Positions 9,211 through 17,145 of a DNA stretch of 64,000 nucleotides are shown one piece after another. Each line of letters starts with the position of its first letter. The first letter of the stretch is position 1. A program made the translations under genes and the position numbers. The notes beneath the pieces are model-generated. The model had not been told where the DNA came from. It was given only the letters and a program-made list of their open reading frames with translations, and searched no databases. The stretch lies in contig MGVC01000010.1 in assembly GCA_001800285.1 (NCBI GenBank), forward strand, positions 1-64,000. The letters run 5' to 3'. Origin of the DNA: Elusimicrobia bacterium RIFOXYA2_FULL_39_19. Lineage in GTDB: Bacteria > Elusimicrobiota > Endomicrobiia > CG1-02-37-114 > XYA2-FULL-39-19.

Positions 9211-10615
9211 AATCAGCCGGTTTATCTTCTTGTTTGTTTTACTTTACTGCGTCTGTCAGATACCGATTGCTGCCTATCAGCAGGTTTCCTGTGTAATGCA
9301 CATTCATTCCGTTTTCAGCGCCAACGGCAGGCAGACGCTTGAACAAATAGCTGAAAATGCAAAAAATAGCGGCATAAATGTAATCATCCCTGCTGATCAT
9401 GATATCCAGGAATTTGAATACGGCATTTGGCCCTTTTCTCGGCTGATTAAAAAAACAATAATCAACAATTCAATTTTGTATATGGGCGGCAGTAAATACC
9501 TCAACGAAATACACAGGGTTCAGGAAAAATACCCTGATATGGTTATCATTCCGGGAGTTGAATCAGCCCCCTATTACTACTGGACCGGCAATCCTCTAAA
9601 AAAATCCCTTACCATGAATAACTGGCACAAACACATCCTGCTTATCGGATTGAATGACCCGCGCTCTTACGATAATCTGCCGGTACTTGGAAATCAAAAA
9701 TCAAAAACCTTTAATCCCATACTGTTGTGGCCGGCAGTTTTTATAATTGCCGGATTTTTTTTAATTAGAAACAGAACTTTACTTATACTTTTTCAGCTGG
9801 CGGCCTTACTGCTGCTGCTTTATAACTATCCTTACAATTCATATATGTTTAATCAGTATAATGGAGACCAGAAAGAACTGCCCTATCAAAATATAATAAA
9901 CTATACCGCTAATGCCGGCGGGCTTACTTTTTGGGCACACCCGGAAGCAAGAAACTGGAAAAATTCAGAAAACTTTAACGGCGTTTCAATTAAAACAAAA
10001 CCCTACCCGGAATCTATACTTGATACTTTCGGTTATACAGGATTTTCATACTTTTGGGAAGGAACAGATATAATCGGCAAACCCGAAGGTTTCTGGGACA
10101 CAGCCCTTACGCAGTACTGCAAAGGCACAAGAAAATCACCTGTTTGGGCCACGGCAGAGCTTGATTATATTGAAGACGGCCTGCGCAATAACTGGCTTAA
10201 CCTTAACAAAAATATTCTTTACGTAGAAAAACTTGATAAAGAAAATGTTATGGACTCTTTAAGAAAAGGCCGGTTTTTCATTACCTCAAAACAAAAACCC
10301 GATTCCCCTGACCCGGTCATGAACGATTTTGCAGTTTCTTCTGATAAAGGCAGCGCAATTTTTGGCGAAACCCTAAACTATTCAGGGTCTGTAAAGATTT
10401 CTTTCAATCTCAATACAACTGCCCGGATGAAAACAAACACAACGATTAGGCTGATTGAAAACGGCAGAATTGTTCAGGAATTCAATAAAAAAATACCGCT
10501 GAAATTTGAATATATTTTTACTCCATCAACTGACAGGTCTTACTGCCGCTTTGAAATAGATTTTGACTGCGGTGTAAAACTTGTTAGCAACCCCGTTTTT
10601 TTATATAATAATTAA
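9197..10615 (+). CDS. Membrane-anchored PHP-domain metallohydrolase-like protein
   Basis: The 472-residue protein has an N-terminal signal or anchor helix (residues 8-26). A PHP domain follows, with metal-ligand motifs H35-x-H37, D67-H68, GVES, and a late W-A-H248. PHP domains hydrolyse phosphoesters using a trinuclear metal site; this one resembles the CehA/McbA-like branch. Two adjacent hydrophobic helices (about 178-212) interrupt the catalytic domain between the E and the last H motif. The C-terminal ~100 residues look like a beta-sandwich. The active site is probably extracytoplasmic. Its place among glycan genes suggests removal of phosphate from a lipid or glycan carrier, but the substrate is unproven. 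Confidence 0.7.
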   Translation: MKIYKISRFIFLFVLLYCVCQIPIAAYQQVSCVMHIHSVFSANGRQTLEQIAENAKNSGINVIIPADHDIQEFEYGIWPFSRLIKKTIINNSILYMGGSKYLNEIHRVQEKYPDMVIIPGVESAPYYYWTGNPLKKSLTMNNWHKHILLIGLNDPRSYDNLPVLGNQKSKTFNPILLWPAVFIIAGFFLIRNRTLLILFQLAALLLLLYNYPYNSYMFNQYNGDQKELPYQNIINYTANAGGLTFWAHPEARNWKNSENFNGVSIKTKPYPESILDTFGYTGFSYFWEGTDIIGKPEGFWDTALTQYCKGTRKSPVWATAELDYIEDGLRNNWLNLNKNILYVEKLDKENVMDSLRKGRFFITSKQKPDSPDPVMNDFAVSSDKGSAIFGETLNYSGSVKISFNLNTTARMKTNTTIRLIENGRIVQEFNKKIPLKFEYIFTPSTDRSYCRFEIDFDCGVKLVSNPVFLYNN

Positions 10616-10616
10616 A

Positions 10617-11294
10617 ATGATTATGTCAGTACATCAGGCGCAGTACATTCCCTGGCTTGGATATTTCAATAAAATAGCAAAAAGCGACATTTTCGTAGTC
10701 CTTGACAACGTGCAGTACAAAAAAAGAGAATACCAAAACAGAAACCGCATAAGGACCAAGCAGGGCTGGCTCTGGCTTACGGTCCCGGTCATAACCAAAG
10801 AAAAGTTTTTTCAAAAAATCAACGAAGTGGAAATTGACAATACTGCCGACTGGAAAGAAAAACATTTTGAAACTATAAAAGTAAATTACAGCCACGCAAA
10901 ATTCTATAAAGATTACATAGGCTTTTTTGAAAACTGTTTTCAGAAAGACTGGCAGAAACTGCAGGATTTAAATATGGAAATAATTAATTTTGCCCTGCAA
11001 GTATTGGATATTAAAACACCCTTGAAACTTGAGTCCGAACTTCAGATTGAGGGCACATCAACTCAGCGTATTGTCAATATCTGTAAAAAGCTTTCTGCAA
11101 ATACTTATCTTTCCGGGTCCGGTGGAAAAGACTATATGAATGAAAGCCTGTTTCAGAATGAAAATATCGGCCTTGAATATCAGAGCTTCACCCATCCTCG
11201 TTACGAACAGGTTTATCCGGGCTTTGAACCCTATATGTCGATTATTGACCTTATTTTAAACCACGGGCAAGAAAGCAGAAACTTTATTATATAA
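10617..11294 (+). CDS. WbqC-like family protein
   Basis: The protein belongs to the WbqC-like family, shown by the N-terminal signature HQAQYIPWLGYFNKI, then DNVQYKKREYQNRNRI, and a later YLSGSGGKDY. Family members lie in O-antigen and EPS loci and are thought to act on amino-sugar or acyl modifications, but no activity is firmly established. I chose the ATG at 10617, just after the previous stop at 10613-10615. A longer reading from 10581 would add a hydrophobic leader that the family lacks. ATG 10623 is equally possible. No clear Shine-Dalgarno is seen, which fits translational coupling. Confidence 0.82.
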   Translation: MIMSVHQAQYIPWLGYFNKIAKSDIFVVLDNVQYKKREYQNRNRIRTKQGWLWLTVPVITKEKFFQKINEVEIDNTADWKEKHFETIKVNYSHAKFYKDYIGFFENCFQKDWQKLQDLNMEIINFALQVLDIKTPLKLESELQIEGTSTQRIVNICKKLSANTYLSGSGGKDYMNESLFQNENIGLEYQSFTHPRYEQVYPGFEPYMSIIDLILNHGQESRNFII

Positions 11295-11316
11295 ACACAC
11301 CTATCAGGACCTCATA

Positions 11317-12117
11317 ATGTACGAAAATTTCTGGGCCTTAAAAGAAAAACCGTTTGAAAACACTCCTGACCCGTTATTTTTCTTCAATTCCAAACAACAT
11401 GAAGAAGGCCTTTCAAGAATGCTTTATGTTATTCGTGAAAGCAAGGGGGCGGGGCTGCTTACCGGCATCTACGGCTGCGGCAAGACCCTTCTTTCCAGGG
11501 CCCTTTTTAAAGAACTGGAACAGGATATTTATAAAGTTGCCTTTATCACCAATCCCCGGCTTGACGATGTAGAACTGCTTAGAATGATCTCACACAACCT
11601 CGGCATTCAAAATGTCTCTTCTAAAAAATCCGACATACTTATCGGCCTTGAACTGGCGCTTAAAAACAATATGGCTGACGGCAAAAAATCCATAATAATC
11701 ATAGATGAAGCCCACGCTATTGAAGATAAAAATATATTTGAAGAAGTAAGGCTGCTGCTGAATTTCCAGTACGAAAATAAGTTTATGCTTACCCTCATAC
11801 TAATAGGCCAACCCGAATTAAAAGAAAAAATTGAAAATATAAAACAATTAAACCAGAGAATTGCCATGCGGTTCCACCTGGAAGGTTTAAACAAAGAAGA
11901 AACCAAAGGTTATATAACACACCGTTTAAATATAGCCGGCGCAAAAAAACCAATTTTCACAGATGATTCCATAAGCACCATTTTTGAACGCTCCGGCGGA
12001 ATACCCAGAAGAATAAACCAAATCTGCGACTGCGCCCTTTTAACAGGATTCGGCAAAGAAGTTAAACTTATAAATAAGGAAATAGTTGAAGAAACAATAA
12101 AAAGCCTGAACATATAA
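11317..12117 (+). CDS. ExeA/GspA-type AAA ATPase
   Basis: The 266-residue ATPase has the family's N-terminal pattern (FWALKEKPFENTPDP), Walker A G50-IYGCGKT-57 and Walker B IIIIDE (D130, E131). A sensor-type SGGIPRRINQICD lies near the C-terminus. ExeA-like ATPases energise assembly of secretion, pilus or EPS machinery; a related group accompanies PEP-CTERM/exosortase EPS loci. Here the peptidoglycan-binding C-terminal half of classical ExeA is missing and no exosortase is nearby. AGGA sits about 8 nt upstream of the ATG. Its partner is probably the surrounding glycan assembly system. Confidence 0.82.
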   Translation: MYENFWALKEKPFENTPDPLFFFNSKQHEEGLSRMLYVIRESKGAGLLTGIYGCGKTLLSRALFKELEQDIYKVAFITNPRLDDVELLRMISHNLGIQNVSSKKSDILIGLELALKNNMADGKKSIIIIDEAHAIEDKNIFEEVRLLLNFQYENKFMLTLILIGQPELKEKIENIKQLNQRIAMRFHLEGLNKEETKGYITHRLNIAGAKKPIFTDDSISTIFERSGGIPRRINQICDCALLTGFGKEVKLINKEIVEETIKSLNI

Positions 12118-12133
12118 TTCACCGGAGGTTAAT

Positions 12134-12769
12134 TTGAAAATACTTGTTATCGGCGCTCACCCGGATGACCTTGAATACGGATGCGGAGGCACTATTGCCA
12201 AACTTAAAAAACAGGGGTTTGAAATCTCCCTGCTTATTATGACACGGGGACAGATTGGCGGCAATTCAAAAACCCGTAAAAAAGAACAGGAAAGCGTAGC
12301 CAAACTGCTTGATGCCAAACTTTTCTGGGGCAACTTTACCGATACCCGGGTGCCCATAACAAAAGAAGTTGTAAATAAAATTGAATCTATTATAAAAATT
12401 GTAAACCCGGGCCTTATTTTTGTACATCATCCGGAAGACACCCATCAGGACCACCGCAACACCAGCCAGGCAACTATAACTGCCACCAGATATATCCGTA
12501 ACGTGCTTTTTTATGAAGTTCCCACAACCGTAAATTTTCAGCCGACGGTTTTTGTTGATATAGGAAACAGCATTCAAAGCAAAATAAGGATCCTTGAAGC
12601 TCATAAATCCCAAGTACATGCCACCAGAATAGCCGAACTTTCAATTTTAGAAAGCGCAAAAGCCTGCGCTATTTTTAGAGGATTCCAGAATAGGGTAAAA
12701 TATGCAGAAGGATTTGTCCCTTTGCGTTTAGCGCTTGATTATTATCTGGAAAAAAATGTCCAAATATAG
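12134..12769 (+). CDS. PIG-L family deacetylase (TTG start)
   Basis: The 211-residue zinc-dependent N-deacetylase of the LmbE/PIG-L/BshB family has AHPDD at 8-12 and the second metal motif H104-QDH-107. These enzymes remove acetyl groups from N-acetylglucosamine conjugates: GlcNAc-malate in bacillithiol synthesis, or GlcNAc-lipid. The neighbouring WecA-like transferase and glycosyltransferases favour a glycan substrate. The start is TTG at 12134: it has a strong GGAGGTT at 12124-12130, and the family's conserved 'ILVIGAHPDD' begins two residues later, so no ATG alternative is possible. Confidence 0.85.
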   Translation: MKILVIGAHPDDLEYGCGGTIAKLKKQGFEISLLIMTRGQIGGNSKTRKKEQESVAKLLDAKLFWGNFTDTRVPITKEVVNKIESIIKIVNPGLIFVHHPEDTHQDHRNTSQATITATRYIRNVLFYEVPTTVNFQPTVFVDIGNSIQSKIRILEAHKSQVHATRIAELSILESAKACAIFRGFQNRVKYAEGFVPLRLALDYYLEKNVQI

Positions 12770-13874
12770 AAAACTTTATTACTCATTTCTTGCTTTAATT
12801 ATACTATTGCTTATCCAGCCTAAGGGCGGCACCTGGTTTTATGCCAACTATCTTCGCTGGCTCTACCTCATGCTGCTTGGTTTTGCCATAGCAAACCTGC
12901 TTACACCCCTTTGCATTTATCTGGGACATAAACTCAATATCCTTGATAAGCCCGATGCCAGAAAGGTACATGATACACCTGTCCCCAGGATAGGCGGTAT
13001 AGTTATTTATACCGCATTTTTAATTACGGTGGTAAGAAACCTGCAGTTTACCAATGAAATTATCGGTATTACTTTAGGCGCCACCATAATATTTCTACTG
13101 GGTTTAAGAGATGACATAAAACCTGTTTCTGCCACTGCCAGAATAGTTTTTCAACTCCTGGCAGCAATCACCGCCATTTACTTCGGCGTGCGCACCGATA
13201 TTTTTCCAACTGCCATGCCTTTTCATGATGTCTTTGACATTATTCTTACCCTTCTATGGTTCATTGGAATTCTTAATGCTGTAAATTTTCTTGATGGAAT
13301 AGACGGCTTAGTTACATCTTTTGGCATTGTCTGCTCCTCGCTTTTCTTTCTTATTGCACTTCCCACTGAACAAAAATACCTGGCATGGATGTGCATCACC
13401 CTTGCCAGTGTATGTATGGGTTTTCTTCCTTACAATTGGAACAAAGCAAAAATTTTTCTTGGAGATTCCGGGTCTACCTTAATAGGTTTTCTTCTGGCGG
13501 GCTTCGCAGTGTTTGGCACCTGGGCAGACAACAATGCTGCGGTTGCTTTTTCAACCCCTCTTTTAATTTTAAGCATCCCCATTTTTGACATGATCTACAC
13601 CACTATTTCAAGGTTTAGAAATGGCAGTGTAAAAAACGTGAAAGAATGGCTGGAATATGTAGGAAAAGACCATTTTCACCACAGGCTTCTCACTTTAGGG
13701 CTAAACGTCAAACAAAGCGTCAGCTTTATTGTACTGTTAAATTTAATTCTGGGGCTTGGTGCACTGTTAATCAGAAGCGTGGGATCAAACGGTTCTTATG
13801 TACTACTTATACAGGCCTTTGGTATTTTCTCAATAATCGTCATACTGATGTTATCAGGCAGAACCATTGAATAG
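12756..13874 (+). CDS. WecA/TagO-like undecaprenyl-phosphate sugar-1-phosphate transferase
   Basis: This polytopic membrane enzyme of the MraY/WecA superfamily has about eleven hydrophobic segments. It has the conserved RKVHDTPVPRIGG loop, the metal-binding LRDD, NFLDGIDGL, FLGDSGS and the HFHHRLL loop. It transfers a sugar-1-phosphate, usually GlcNAc-1-P, to undecaprenyl phosphate and so starts glycan assembly on the lipid carrier. I prefer the ATG at 12756 to an upstream TTG at 12735. It overlaps the deacetylase gene by 14 nt. Its product is the natural platform for the glycosyltransferases upstream and for the deacetylase immediately before it. Confidence 0.87.
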   Translation: MSKYRKLYYSFLALIILLLIQPKGGTWFYANYLRWLYLMLLGFAIANLLTPLCIYLGHKLNILDKPDARKVHDTPVPRIGGIVIYTAFLITVVRNLQFTNEIIGITLGATIIFLLGLRDDIKPVSATARIVFQLLAAITAIYFGVRTDIFPTAMPFHDVFDIILTLLWFIGILNAVNFLDGIDGLVTSFGIVCSSLFFLIALPTEQKYLAWMCITLASVCMGFLPYNWNKAKIFLGDSGSTLIGFLLAGFAVFGTWADNNAAVAFSTPLLILSIPIFDMIYTTISRFRNGSVKNVKEWLEYVGKDHFHHRLLTLGLNVKQSVSFIVLLNLILGLGALLIRSVGSNGSYVLLIQAFGIFSIIVILMLSGRTIE

Positions 13875-13882
13875 GAGGCGAA

Positions 13883-14266
13883 ATGTCAGAAAAAAACGCA
13901 TCAAAGAAAAGCATCATTTTAGTAATTGATGATGAACCGGATATTGTTATTGTGCTGGGTCAATATCTTGCAAAAGAAGGATTCAAAGTCTTTACTGCAC
14001 ACACCGGCAAACAAGGGATTGAAAAAATCAAAGAAAACGAAATTGACATGGTTCTTCTTGATATTGCCATGCCTGTCATGGATGGTATTGAAACACTTAA
14101 AAATATAAAAGAAATAAAACCGGAAATGAACGTAATAATGATAACCGCGTATCATGATGCAGATAAAGTAGTGCAAACTTTCAGGCTGGGCGCTTTTGAC
14201 TGCATATTTAAGCCCATTGATTTCAAGTATCTCAGGAAAAGCCTGTTTGCAAAACTTTTGGAATAA
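13883..14266 (+). CDS. CheY-like single-domain response regulator
   Basis: The 127-residue receiver domain has the acidic pair D16-D17, phospho-acceptor D60 (LLDIAMP), T88 and K110 (FKP). There is no output domain, so it signals through protein contact. AGGAGG lies 5-6 nt before the ATG. It sits between the WecA-like gene and an HNH gene with only 8 and 6 nt gaps. No kinase is adjacent; the nearest histidine kinase in the window is at 31710-33851. Confidence 0.88.
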   Translation: MSEKNASKKSIILVIDDEPDIVIVLGQYLAKEGFKVFTAHTGKQGIEKIKENEIDMVLLDIAMPVMDGIETLKNIKEIKPEMNVIMITAYHDADKVVQTFRLGAFDCIFKPIDFKYLRKSLFAKLLE

Positions 14267-14272
14267 TTATTT

Positions 14273-14866
14273 ATGGAAGTACTCGTACTAAACCGCAATT
14301 TTTTTGCTATTCAAATCACCTCCTGGAGACGGGCATTGAGGCTTGTCTGCTTAGACAGAGCCCAGGTAGTGGACCAGGAATACAGAACCTATAATTTTGA
14401 TGACTGGTGCACATTGTCCCGCGCTGTAAAAGACCATCCCGGAGGGTTTGTAAAAACGCCCAACTTTAATCTTGCTATACCTGAAGTAATAGCTTTGAAA
14501 TTTTATGATAAAGTCCCCATGCGGGAAATGAAATTCACCAGAAAAAATATTTACGAACATTATGATTATAAATGTTGTTACTGCGGCAAAAAACTGGCCC
14601 CGAATGAACTAAATCTGGACCACATTGTACCAAAATCACGAGGCGGTAAAACAGACTGGAAAAACATAGTCACATCCTGTTTTCCCTGCAACCTGAAAAA
14701 AGGCAACATGCTGCTTAATGAAGCTAAAATGAAACTACTAATCAAACCCAACCGGCCATCCATAAATCCCGGATTCGGGATTATACTTAAAAGCCCTATC
14801 CGCCTAAGAACGTCCTGGCAAAAATTTATTGATAATATTTACTGGAATATTGAATTGGAGAATTAA
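14273..14866 (+). CDS. HNH endonuclease-domain protein
   Basis: The 197-residue protein has an HNH/treble-clef fold. Zinc cysteines are C101/C102-x-C104 and C136-x2-C139, the catalytic D116-H117 lies in 'LNLDHIVPKSRGG', and N131/N140 follow. The N-terminal ~95 residues (MEVLVLNRNFFAIQITSWRR...) match the widespread conserved HNH protein of many bacteria that is not part of a restriction or intron system. Its role is not known; DNA-repair or nicking functions are only guesses. It is co-transcribed with a CheY-like regulator and NfnAB. Confidence 0.82.
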   Translation: MEVLVLNRNFFAIQITSWRRALRLVCLDRAQVVDQEYRTYNFDDWCTLSRAVKDHPGGFVKTPNFNLAIPEVIALKFYDKVPMREMKFTRKNIYEHYDYKCCYCGKKLAPNELNLDHIVPKSRGGKTDWKNIVTSCFPCNLKKGNMLLNEAKMKLLIKPNRPSINPGFGIILKSPIRLRTSWQKFIDNIYWNIELEN

Positions 14867-14868
14867 AA

Positions 14869-15696
14869 ATGAATAAAATTTTGGAAAAAAGAAAATTAGC
14901 GCAAGACACTACGCTGATGGTAATTGATACCCAGCCCATTTCCGCAAAAGCCCTCCCGGGCCAGTTTATAATTCTACGCACCCATGACAATGGCGAAAGA
15001 ATCCCCTTAACCATAGTTAACAGCAATCCGGAAAACAAAACTATAACCATTGTTTTTCAGGAAATCGGAAAAACCACAAAACTTTTAGGCAGGCTTAATA
15101 CCGGAGAATATATCCATGATTTAGCAGGCCCCCTGGGCCACGCAAGCGAGCTTATAAAATACCCGAACAAAATTGTTGTCATCGGCGGCGGAGTAGGTAT
15201 AGCTGAACTTCTGCCGGTAACCATAGGTTTAAAAAACGCCGGTAACAGTGTCGCAGGCATTATAGGCGCACGCAACAAGGACTTATTGATATTTGAAGAT
15301 GAACTAAGAAAAACAGTTGATGAACTGCATGTAGTGACAGATGACGGTTCAAAAGGACAGAAAGGGTTTGTAACGGATGCCCTAAATAATATTATAAATA
15401 ATGGCGGAACACCTGAAAATATTTCCCTTGTTTATGCAGTCGGGCCGGTTCCCATGATGAGAGCGGTCTCAGTCCTTACCCTCAATTTTAAAATAAAAAC
15501 AATCGTCAGCCTAAATCCAATTATGATTGACGGCACCGGCATGTGCGGGTCCTGCAGGTGCACCATAAACGGTAAAACAAAATTTGGCTGTGTTGACGGC
15601 CCTGAATTTGACGGCCATAGTGTTGACTGGAATGAATTACAGACCCGTCTGGGCCAGTTTAAACCGTTTGAAAAACAATCTCTGGGGACAATATGA
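14869..15696 (+). CDS. nfnA: NfnA-like small subunit (FAD, [2Fe-2S]) of NAD(P)H:ferredoxin oxidoreductase
   Basis: The 275-residue protein has the ferredoxin-reductase-like layout: an N-terminal FAD-binding barrel ('GERIPLTIV'), an NAD-binding Rossmann part (GGGVGIAELLPV), and a C-terminal [2Fe-2S] site with C226, C229, C231 and C241 in 'GTGMCGSCRC...FGC'. This matches NfnA / sulfide dehydrogenase beta, and less exactly PyrK. Paired with the following gene (4-nt ATGA overlap), it should form the NfnAB complex, which couples ferredoxin and NADH oxidation to NADP+ reduction in anaerobes. GGAGA precedes the ATG. Confidence 0.85.
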   Translation: MNKILEKRKLAQDTTLMVIDTQPISAKALPGQFIILRTHDNGERIPLTIVNSNPENKTITIVFQEIGKTTKLLGRLNTGEYIHDLAGPLGHASELIKYPNKIVVIGGGVGIAELLPVTIGLKNAGNSVAGIIGARNKDLLIFEDELRKTVDELHVVTDDGSKGQKGFVTDALNNIINNGGTPENISLVYAVGPVPMMRAVSVLTLNFKIKTIVSLNPIMIDGTGMCGSCRCTINGKTKFGCVDGPEFDGHSVDWNELQTRLGQFKPFEKQSLGTI

Positions 15697-17111
15697 AAAA
15701 TACAGAAAAACAGAAAATGAATGAAGCGCCCGCGCAGGAAAGAATTAACAATTTTTCTGAGGTTGCTTTAGGTTACAATGAAGAACAGGCAAGAATAGAA
15801 GCTCAAAGATGCATACAGTGCAAAAAACCGTCCTGCGTAGCAGGCTGCCCTGTTGAAATAAATATCCCTAAATTCATAAAAGAAATAGCATCCGGAGAAT
15901 ACAGCAAATCCATAAGCACACTGAAAGAAAAAAGCAATCTGCCTGCTGTCTGCGGAAGAGTCTGCCCCCAGGAAACTCAGTGTGAATTAAAATGCATACT
16001 TAGCAAAAAAGGCAATCCCGTAGCCATAGGCTACCTGGAAAGGTTTGCTGCCGACTATGAAATGAAAAATAAAAAAGACAGTTTGCCGGTTATTTCTGTA
16101 AAAAAAACACAGGGCCATAAAGTTGCAATTATCGGATCCGGCCCTGCCGGATTAACCTGCGCAGGAGACCTGGCAAGAGCAGGAGCAAGTGTTACCATTT
16201 TTGAAGCCTTGCATAAATCAGGAGGCGTATTAAGCTACGGCATTCCTCCTTTCAGGCTTCCAAGAAATATACTTAACGATGAACTAAACTACATAAAATC
16301 CCTTGGGGTAGAAATTCAAAACAACATAATCATAGGAAAAACTTTTTCCATTGAAGACTTATTCGCCGCAGGCTATAAGGCTGTTTTCATCGGTGCCGGC
16401 GCAGGATTACCGGTTTTCCCGGGCCTGCCGGGTGAAAATCTCTGCGGTATTTACTCAGCCAATGAGTTTTTAACCAGAATTAACCTTATGTCTGCAGACA
16501 AATTCCCTGAATCTGATACACCCCTAAATATCGGCAGCAAAACAGTTGTTATTGGCGGAGGCAACACCGCCATGGACTCCGCCCGCTGTGCCATAAGAAT
16601 AATCAAAACCCGTTTTCCTGACATAAAGCCGGAAGTAACTATTATTTACCGCAGGACCGAAAGTGAAATGCCGGCAAGAAAAGAAGAAATTGAACACGCA
16701 AAACAGGAAGGCATTAACTTTGAATTCCTAACCCAACCGGTTGAATTTATAAATAACGGAGACGGGTTTTTAAGCGCAGTTAAATGTTTAAAATGCGAAC
16801 TTGGAGCACCGGATTCATCCGGCAGAAGAAAACCCGTCCCCTTAAAAAATTCAGAATTCATCATTGAAACCAATACCGCAGTTCTTGCCCTCGGTTTAAA
16901 ACCAAACCCTCTTGTGCCGCAATCTTTGAAAGGCCTTAAAACTGATGATGAAGGTAACGTTATTGTGAACCCGGAAACAGCCCAAACAAGTATTGATAAC
17001 GTATATGCAGGCGGAGATATTATCGGCGGTGAAGGTACAGTGATAGAAGCAATGGGGATGGGTAAAAAAGCCGCAAAATCTATAATAAATGTATATTTAA
17101 ATACCCATTGA
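15693..17111 (+). CDS. nfnB: NfnB-like large subunit / glutamate-synthase small-subunit family
   Basis: The 472-residue flavoprotein binds two [4Fe-4S] clusters near its N-terminus (C40, C43, C48, C52 and C87, C91, C97, C101). It has two dinucleotide folds: FAD at IIGSGPAGLTCAG and NADP at VIGGGNTAMDSARCAIR. Homologues are annotated as glutamate synthase subunit GltA or NfnB. The directly coupled nfnA-like partner, and no glutamate-synthase large subunit in view, make NfnB the better call. It would supply NADPH from ferredoxin and NADH in the cytoplasm. Confidence 0.85.
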   Translation: MKNTEKQKMNEAPAQERINNFSEVALGYNEEQARIEAQRCIQCKKPSCVAGCPVEINIPKFIKEIASGEYSKSISTLKEKSNLPAVCGRVCPQETQCELKCILSKKGNPVAIGYLERFAADYEMKNKKDSLPVISVKKTQGHKVAIIGSGPAGLTCAGDLARAGASVTIFEALHKSGGVLSYGIPPFRLPRNILNDELNYIKSLGVEIQNNIIIGKTFSIEDLFAAGYKAVFIGAGAGLPVFPGLPGENLCGIYSANEFLTRINLMSADKFPESDTPLNIGSKTVVIGGGNTAMDSARCAIRIIKTRFPDIKPEVTIIYRRTESEMPARKEEIEHAKQEGINFEFLTQPVEFINNGDGFLSAVKCLKCELGAPDSSGRRKPVPLKNSEFIIETNTAVLALGLKPNPLVPQSLKGLKTDDEGNVIVNPETAQTSIDNVYAGGDIIGGEGTVIEAMGMGKKAAKSIINVYLNTH

Positions 17112-17136
17112 CTTAACAATGAATGCATCCTATAAC
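17108..17136 (+). promoter_or_regulatory. Promoter for the pilin genes, predicted leaderless
   Basis: TTGACT (17108-17113) and TATAAC (17131-17136) are spaced by exactly 17 nt. The -35 overlaps the nfnB stop codon. Transcription would start near 17143, only a few bases before the ATG at 17146, leaving essentially no 5' leader. This argues against the in-frame ATG at 17119, which would not be on the transcript. Confidence 0.6.
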
Positions 17137-17145
17137 CATATTAGA

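Noticed and set aside
10581-10616. Upstream start for the WbqC-like gene
   Set aside because: It would add twelve hydrophobic residues overlapping the PHP gene and the family normally starts just before the HQ motif.
16646-17128. A 160-residue antisense frame over nfnB
   Set aside because: nfnB motifs are complete on the opposite strand and the frame has no start signals of its own.
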